NCBI GenBank assembly: GCA_964510955.1 | Contig: CAZEDW010000006.1 | Span: 68,716 to 132,715 of the forward strand | Reading direction: 5' to 3' | DNA length: 64,000 nt | Source: JAFLCM01 sp964510955 | GTDB taxonomy: Bacteria; Planctomycetota; Phycisphaerae; Phycisphaerales; UBA1924 | Part shown: positions 59,521-64,000 of the stretch, piece by piece | How the letters are laid out: every line of letters begins with the position of its first letter | Numbering within the stretch: position 1 is the stretch's first letter | Program-made: the position numbers and the translations under genes | Notes under the pieces: generated by a model | What the model saw: only the letters and a program-made list of their open reading frames with translations | Databases searched by the model: none | Told to the model about the DNA's origin: nothing

Positions 59521-60945
59521 CTAAAGCCCCTTGAACGCGGCCATCACACGGTCGCGGGCGGCGGCGTGGTCGGCGATCGGCTCGGGGTAGTCGAGGCGGG
59601 CCCGCGCCAGCGGCGGGAGCTGTGAGGGGTCGTGGATGTCGTCGCTGCTCAGTGAGGCCAGCTCGGGCAACCAGCGGCGGATGAACGCGCCGTCGGGGTC
59701 GCACTTCTTTGACTGGCTGACGGGGTTGAAGATGCGGAAGTACGGGGCGGCGTCGGTGCCGGTGGAGGCGCTCCACTGCCAGCCGCCGTTGTTGCTGGCG
59801 AGATCGCCGTCGATGAGGTTCTGCATGAAGTAGCGCTCGCCCCTGCGCCAGTCGATGAAGAGGTCCTTGGTGAGGTACATGGCGGCGATCATGCGGAGGC
59901 GGTTGTGCATCCAGCCGGTGGCGTTGAGCTGGCGCATGGCGGCGTCGACGATGGGGACGCCGGTGCGGCCATTGCACCAAGCTTGGAACGCGCTGGCGTC
60001 GTCGGACCATTTGATCCGGCGGGTGGCGGGCTTGAAGGGCTGGTGGCGGCAGACGCGGGGGAAGCCGACCAGGACGTGGCGGTAGAACTCGCGCCAGGCA
60101 AGCTCGCTGATCCAGCAGTCGGCGCCGGCGGACCTGGCGGTTCCTGCTTCGAGCCTGCCGTTGTTGGCGCGCATGGCGGCGGCGAGGCACTGACGGATGG
60201 AGACGACGCCCGCCGCCAGGTACGGGGAGAGCGTGCTGGTGGCCTGGGCCGCGGGCAGGTCGCGCCGGTCTTTGTAGGACTGGAGCGACGATTCGATGAA
60301 GGCGTCGAGGCGGGCGTGGGTGTGGGCCTCTCCGGCGGGCCAGAGCTTGGGGTCGGTTGTGGAGGCGAAGCCCTTGAGGGCCGGGGGGATCGGGTCGGGG
60401 GCCGCGACCATTCGCGGCTGTCTGCGCGGCTCGGGGAGCGGGGTCAGGTCTTTCTCGGCCAGGGTTCGGTAGAGGGCGCGGCGGAAGGGGGTGAAGACCG
60501 TGAAGAAGTTGCCCTCGCCGGTGCGGACTTCACCCGGTGGCACGAGACACTGGTCGTGTGTGGTGTGGGCCGAGATGGAATGCTTGGCGAGGGCGGCGGC
60601 GACGGCGTGGGCACGCGCGGACTCGTTGAGCTCGTACTCGAGGTTGAAATGGACGGCGTCGCAGCGGTGCTCGCGGGCGGCGTCGAGCACGGCGCGGGGG
60701 GTGCCGGCGACGGTGGCCTCGCGGATGAGCAGGGCGATGTTGAGCTTCGCGAGACGCTTGGACAGTTCGGCGAGGTTGCGGAGCCAGAAGTCGATCTTGG
60801 CAGGGGCGTCGTCGTGGGCGCGCCACATCTCGGGGCAGACGAGAAACAGCGCGACGACGCCGTCCGGCGAGAGGCGGGCGGCGTTTGTGAGCGCGGGGTT
60901 GTCGAGGGCGCGGAGGTCGCGGTTGAACCACACCAGGTGCGGCAT
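59521..60945 (-). CDS. phrB: Deoxyribodipyrimidine photo-lyase
   Basis: The protein has 474 residues from ATG at 60945. The N-terminal antenna domain begins LVWFNRDLRALDNPAL. The FAD domain has LSPYLAAGVVSIRQCLA, WISELAWREFYRHVLVGFPR, NGRTGVPIVDAAMRQLNATG, MHNRLRMIAAMYLTKDLFID and the SNNGGWQWSASTGTDAAPYF segment, typical of class I CPD photolyases. It repairs UV-made cyclobutane dimers using light. Its start is 3 bp after the receiver-MBL gene, so co-transcription with the signalling genes is very likely. Confidence 0.95.
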   Translation of the reverse strand: MPHLVWFNRDLRALDNPALTNAARLSPDGVVALFLVCPEMWRAHDDAPAKIDFWLRNLAELSKRLAKLNIALLIREATVAGTPRAVLDAAREHRCDAVHFNLEYELNESARAHAVAAALAKHSISAHTTHDQCLVPPGEVRTGEGNFFTVFTPFRRALYRTLAEKDLTPLPEPRRQPRMVAAPDPIPPALKGFASTTDPKLWPAGEAHTHARLDAFIESSLQSYKDRRDLPAAQATSTLSPYLAAGVVSIRQCLAAAMRANNGRLEAGTARSAGADCWISELAWREFYRHVLVGFPRVCRHQPFKPATRRIKWSDDASAFQAWCNGRTGVPIVDAAMRQLNATGWMHNRLRMIAAMYLTKDLFIDWRRGERYFMQNLIDGDLASNNGGWQWSASTGTDAAPYFRIFNPVSQSKKCDPDGAFIRRWLPELASLSSDDIHDPSQLPPLARARLDYPEPIADHAAARDRVMAAFKGL

Positions 60946-60948
60946 TGA

Positions 60949-62286
60949 TCAGATGAACTCCATGAGCCCGTCGTAGGCGTGGCTGACGGAGATCTGGAAG
61001 CCCATGTTCTTGATGATCTGGCGGGTGAGGGCGAGCTTTTTGAAGAGCGCCTCATCGTCGTTCATGGGGTCGTGGTGCGTGACGATCCAGCGTTTGGCGC
61101 CGCTGAGCTTGGCGAGCAGGGCGGCGTTCGACACGCTGGTGTGACCCCAGCCGATCTTCTTGGGGTAGTCGGCGGGCGCGTACTGGGCCTCGGCGATGAG
61201 CAGGTCGCAGCCGTGCACGAAGTCGATCATGCTCTGGTAGGGCTTGCAGACGTCGCTCTCGGGCGTCAGGTCGTGGGGCTTGCCGAGGTAGCCCTGGAGG
61301 AACTCGTTGTCGGTGATGTACGCGATGCGCTTGCCGGCGACGTCGATGCGGAAACACACGGTGGCGCCGGGGTGGTTGGTGAACTCCCAGGCGACGCTGA
61401 TTTTGCCGAACTTGATGGGGTTGGCTTCGAGGGTCTTGAACTCCAGGGTCGAGGCCATGTCCTTGAGCTCGACGGGGAAATAGTCGCGGTCGAGCTGGCC
61501 CTGGAAGATGCTCTTGAGGTCCTTGCGGAAGCCCGAGGCGCCGTAGAGGGTGAGGGAGAAACCGGGGATGTAGGCGGGGGCGAAGAAGGGGAAGCCCTGG
61601 ATGTGGTCCCAGTGGGTGTGGCCGATGAGGATGGGGATGTGGCGCGGGCCTTCCTTGGCGAGCTCGAGTCCGAGTTCGCGGATGCCGGTGCCGGCGTCGA
61701 TGACCACGAGGTCGTTGCCCCAGCGGACTTCGAGGCAGCTTGTGTTGCCGCCGTGACGGGCGACCTTCTGGCCGGGGACGGCGACCGAGCCGCGGGTGCC
61801 CCAGAGTCGGAAGTAGGGCTGGGCCGTGTCGAGCTCGGGCAACCAGGGCTCGACCTTGCTCGCTGCGGAGACGGTGGCGTGCCCGGACACGGGCGGGAGG
61901 CGGCGGGCGAAGAAGCTCTCGACGAGAGCGAGGACCTGGTCTTTCTCGAATGGCTTGACGAGGAAGTCGAAAGCTCCGAGCTCGGCGGCCTGTTCGGCGT
62001 CGCTCTTGAAGTTGCGGGCCGAGCACATGATGACGCCGATGTGCGCGGTCGCGGAGTTGTCTTTGATCTGCTTGAGTACATCGATGCCGTGGACGCGCGG
62101 CATCATGATGTCGAGGAACATGAGGTCGGGGTTGAAGGCGAGGACCTGGTCGAGGGCTTCCATGCCGTCGCTGGCGGTTGCGACCTCAAAGCCGGCCTTG
62201 ACGAGGATGCGCTTCAGCAGCTCGAGGATCTGCGGCGTGTCGTCGGCGATGAGGATGCGGCGCTTGAATGGGTTGGGGTCGGGCAT
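60949..62286 (-). CDS. Response regulator fused to a metallo-beta-lactamase-fold hydrolase
   Basis: The protein has 445 residues from ATG at 62286 (a GTG at 62322 is possible but overlaps the kinase stop region). Receiver domain 10-125: ADDTP, phospho-acceptor Asp59 in MFLDIMMPR, MCSAR and Lys111 in LVKPFE. The hydrolase domain from about 158 starts LWGTRGSVAVPGQKVARHGG, followed by NTSCLEVR, and has HTHWDH (223-228), TNHPGATV, ITDNEF and VTHHDP, so all metal ligands appear present. It resembles the TaR3-like MBL group. The output is probably metal-dependent hydrolysis of a phosphodiester (RNA or cyclic nucleotide), not DNA binding. The upstream gene is its likely kinase. Confidence 0.92.
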   Translation of the reverse strand: MPDPNPFKRRILIADDTPQILELLKRILVKAGFEVATASDGMEALDQVLAFNPDLMFLDIMMPRVHGIDVLKQIKDNSATAHIGVIMCSARNFKSDAEQAAELGAFDFLVKPFEKDQVLALVESFFARRLPPVSGHATVSAASKVEPWLPELDTAQPYFRLWGTRGSVAVPGQKVARHGGNTSCLEVRWGNDLVVIDAGTGIRELGLELAKEGPRHIPILIGHTHWDHIQGFPFFAPAYIPGFSLTLYGASGFRKDLKSIFQGQLDRDYFPVELKDMASTLEFKTLEANPIKFGKISVAWEFTNHPGATVCFRIDVAGKRIAYITDNEFLQGYLGKPHDLTPESDVCKPYQSMIDFVHGCDLLIAEAQYAPADYPKKIGWGHTSVSNAALLAKLSGAKRWIVTHHDPMNDDEALFKKLALTRQIIKNMGFQISVSHAYDGLMEFI

Positions 62287-62296
62287 GGTTGGAGAA

Positions 62297-62330
62297 GGCA
62301 CTGGGGACTGGGCACCGGGCACTAGGGCAG
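62297..62330. repeat. Heptamer array at the kinase-regulator junction
   Basis: Units of 7 bp: GGCACTG, GGGACTG, GGCACCG, GGCACTA, then partial GGGCAG. The stop codon of the kinase (62322-62324) lies inside the fourth unit. Confidence 0.75.
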
Positions 62331-63476
62331 AGAGGCGGGGTCAACATACATCATCGGCAGGTCCACGGTGAAGGTGGAGCCTTTGCCGGGCTGGCTGGCG
62401 GCGGTGGCGTCGCCGCCCATGAGGCGGCAGAGCTTGCGGACGATGGAGAGGCCCAGGCCGGTGCCGCCGTACTTCTTGGTGGTGGAGGAATCGGCCTGCT
62501 GGAAGGGCTGGAAGAGCTTGGCGACCTGCTCGGGGGTCATGCCGATGCCGGTGTCGATGATCTCGAGGTGGAGCCAGTCGGCGTCGGGCTGGGGGCGCTT
62601 GGCGGCGCGGAGGGTGACGGTTCCCTGGTGGGTGAACTTGCAGGCGTTGGAGAGGAGGTTGAAGAGGACCTGACGGACGCGGGTCATGTCGCTGGTCATC
62701 TTGCCCAGCGGACCGGAAGGGGATTCGACGGCGAGCTTGTTGGCGTTCTTCTCGGCGAGGGGGATGACGGCGCGGCGGGTTTCATCGATGAGGGCGTCGA
62801 GATCAAAGGTCTCGACGTGGATTTCGATCTTGCCCGCCTCGGCCTTGGCCATGTCGAGCAGGTCGTTGATGAGCGTCAAGAGGTGCTTGCCGGCGCTGTT
62901 GATGGTCTTGAGGTCGCCTTCGGCGGACTCGATGCCCCACTCCTTGGCGTCGTCGACCAGGAGGCTGCTGTAGCCGATGATGGATTGCAGGGGCGTGCGA
63001 AGCTCGTGGGTCATGCTGGCGAGGAAGACGGTCTTGGCCTGGTTGGCGTCTTCGGCGGCCTGCTTGGCCTGGCCCAGCTCGACGTTCTTGCGGGCGAGTT
63101 CGTGCTTGAGGAGCTCGAGCTCGTTGGCGCGGCTCTGGATGGACTGCTGGCGGGCGCTGCCCTCGGAGACGTCGACGAGGAGGAGGTAGTCGGCGCCGGC
63201 GAGGTTGAGCGCGTGGACATCGGCGAACGTTCCGGGGGCGATCTCGACCTGCGGGATGACCAGCGGCTCGGGCGGCGCGGGGAACAGGCCGGCGGCGACG
63301 GGGAGGGCGGCGTCGATGGGGGCGCCAACGGCAAGGCCCGTGGGGACGAAGCGGCTCCAGTCGCCGAGCACCGAACGGACCGTGCCCGCCTCGTCGACCC
63401 GGGCGGCGGCGGGGCGCATGGCGGCGGCGGCGAGGTCGGCGAGGTAGGTGGAGAGTTCGGGAGGGAAGGCGGGCAT
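62322..63476 (-). CDS. PAS-like sensor histidine kinase
   Basis: The protein has 384 residues from ATG at 63476. Residues about 20-105 form a small PAS-like domain (VDEAGTVRSVLGDWSRFVPT; ADYLLLVDVSEG). A coiled coil (about 108-146) precedes the kinase core: phospho-acceptor His157 in SMTHELRTPLQSIIGYSSL, N-box NLLSNACKFT, DTGIGM, FQPFQQ and GGTGLGLSIVRKL. No membrane segment is visible, so it is soluble. It sits 3 bp after the GTPase gene and 35 bp before the receiver-hydrolase gene, so the three probably act together. Confidence 0.94.
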   Translation of the reverse strand: MPAFPPELSTYLADLAAAAMRPAAARVDEAGTVRSVLGDWSRFVPTGLAVGAPIDAALPVAAGLFPAPPEPLVIPQVEIAPGTFADVHALNLAGADYLLLVDVSEGSARQQSIQSRANELELLKHELARKNVELGQAKQAAEDANQAKTVFLASMTHELRTPLQSIIGYSSLLVDDAKEWGIESAEGDLKTINSAGKHLLTLINDLLDMAKAEAGKIEIHVETFDLDALIDETRRAVIPLAEKNANKLAVESPSGPLGKMTSDMTRVRQVLFNLLSNACKFTHQGTVTLRAAKRPQPDADWLHLEIIDTGIGMTPEQVAKLFQPFQQADSSTTKKYGGTGLGLSIVRKLCRLMGGDATAASQPGKGSTFTVDLPMMYVDPASLP

Positions 63477-63479
63477 GGA

Positions 63480-63974
63480 TCAGCCCAGCATCTTTTCGGC
63501 GAGGGCGGTGAAGGCTTGCTCGACGTTGAGGCCGTCCTTGGCGGAGGTGGGGAGCACGGTCCAGCCGGCGGCGGTGAGCGAGGCGATGTCAGCGTCGGTG
63601 ATCTCAACGGCGTCGGCGATGTCGCTCTTGTTCACAACGGCGATGAACGGGAGGGGCGCAACCTCGGTGTCGACGCGCTGCTTCAGGTCGCGGGCGGTAT
63701 CGAGCGTGGCCTTGCGGGTGCGGTCCATGACGAGCAGGTAGCCGCCGGCGCCCTTGACGTAGGCCATGTTGACCTTGGTGGAATCGTCCTGGCCGGCCAT
63801 GTCCCACAGCATGAGCAGGACGTCCTGGTCCTTGGCTTTGAGCTGCTTTTTGTCCACCTTCACGCCCACGGTGGAGAGGTACTTGTCGCTGAACATGCTG
63901 GAGACAAAGCGGGCGACCAGGCTGGTCTTGCCGACGCCGAAGGCTCCGACCATGCAGACTTTCTTGGAGATCAT
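63480..63974 (-). CDS. Ras-like small GTPase
   Basis: The protein has 164 residues from ATG at 63974. P-loop GAFGVGKT (10-17), switch I Thr region (STVGVKVDKK), WDMAGQDD (Asp58, Gly61, Gln62), NKSD (115-118) and TSAKDG (144-146) give all G1-G5 boxes, with the catalytic Gln kept. There is no C-terminal lipidation motif. It resembles the bacterial Ras-like group (MglA/Rup relatives) rather than Era/Obe. A GAP or roadblock partner is not in the window. No Shine-Dalgarno sequence precedes the ATG; the upstream region is partly outside the window. Confidence 0.93.
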   Translation of the reverse strand: MISKKVCMVGAFGVGKTSLVARFVSSMFSDKYLSTVGVKVDKKQLKAKDQDVLLMLWDMAGQDDSTKVNMAYVKGAGGYLLVMDRTRKATLDTARDLKQRVDTEVAPLPFIAVVNKSDIADAVEITDADIASLTAAGWTVLPTSAKDGLNVEQAFTALAEKMLG

Positions 63975-64000
63975 GGGAGAGGGAGGAACGCGGGGGGACG

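Overview
The window is a GC-rich chromosomal segment, and its gene content points to a flagellated planctomycete, most likely of the Phycisphaerae. Four secreted proteins share a two-repeat dockerin-like C-terminus framed by cysteines (CVGD...NTADL...GxFG...C), which is common in that group. Other supports are an Sdh1-type succinate dehydrogenase, many start codons without a Shine-Dalgarno sequence, and zinc-ribbon membrane proteins of unknown role. No rRNA gene, complete tRNA gene, CRISPR array or insertion sequence is visible. The taxonomic call is inference.

Layout: the 3' end of an aldehyde dehydrogenase gene (3-401); a coiled-coil lipoprotein and an orphan SpoA/FliN-like protein (451-2545, minus); the helicase hrpA (2700-6803); a lone OLD-family ATPase/TOPRIM nuclease followed by two tRNA 3'-end remnants around a perfect hairpin (7026-9772), probably an acquired segment; folK and a GT-C type membrane protein; then a long minus-strand flagellar block (12093-23384) transcribed fliN-fliO-fliP-fliQ-fliR-flhB-flhA-flhF-flhG-small membrane protein-fliA. 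This block supplies the export gate, the placement system and the flagellar sigma factor. Pyruvate kinase follows. Next come a 1647-residue AsmA-like envelope protein, a PTS EIIA protein, rsmB, a MacB-like permease and an ECF sigma factor (25106-34333).

From 35400 a YdeP-like molybdoenzyme precedes a succinate dehydrogenase operon (membrane anchor, sdhA, a VOC protein, sdhB, a TPR-like protein, a zinc-ribbon membrane protein). Cofactor-independent phosphoglycerate mutase follows, then the secreted-protein cluster (45089-53033): a HAF-repeat protein, a small dockerin protein, a subtilisin-like protease and an M1 metallopeptidase, several with clear intrinsic terminators. Then come a pirin, SppA, a repeat-invaded hypothetical gene and a fused Fbp/Thi-type ABC permease.

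The last part (58726-63974, minus) is a tightly packed run: Ras-like GTPase, PAS-like histidine kinase, receiver fused to a metallo-beta-lactamase-fold hydrolase, DNA photolyase and truB. All catalytic motifs are intact. It looks like a complete and unusual signalling module and is the best candidate here for an undescribed system.

A second theme is non-coding. Short degenerate tandem repeats, mostly of 7-bp period but differing in sequence from site to site, sit at gene junctions (18638-18742, 40850-40894, 62297-62330) and inside one hypothetical gene (56510-56603). Related TCCG and GATCAGAG repeats and a family of palindromes (55851-56044) occur as well.
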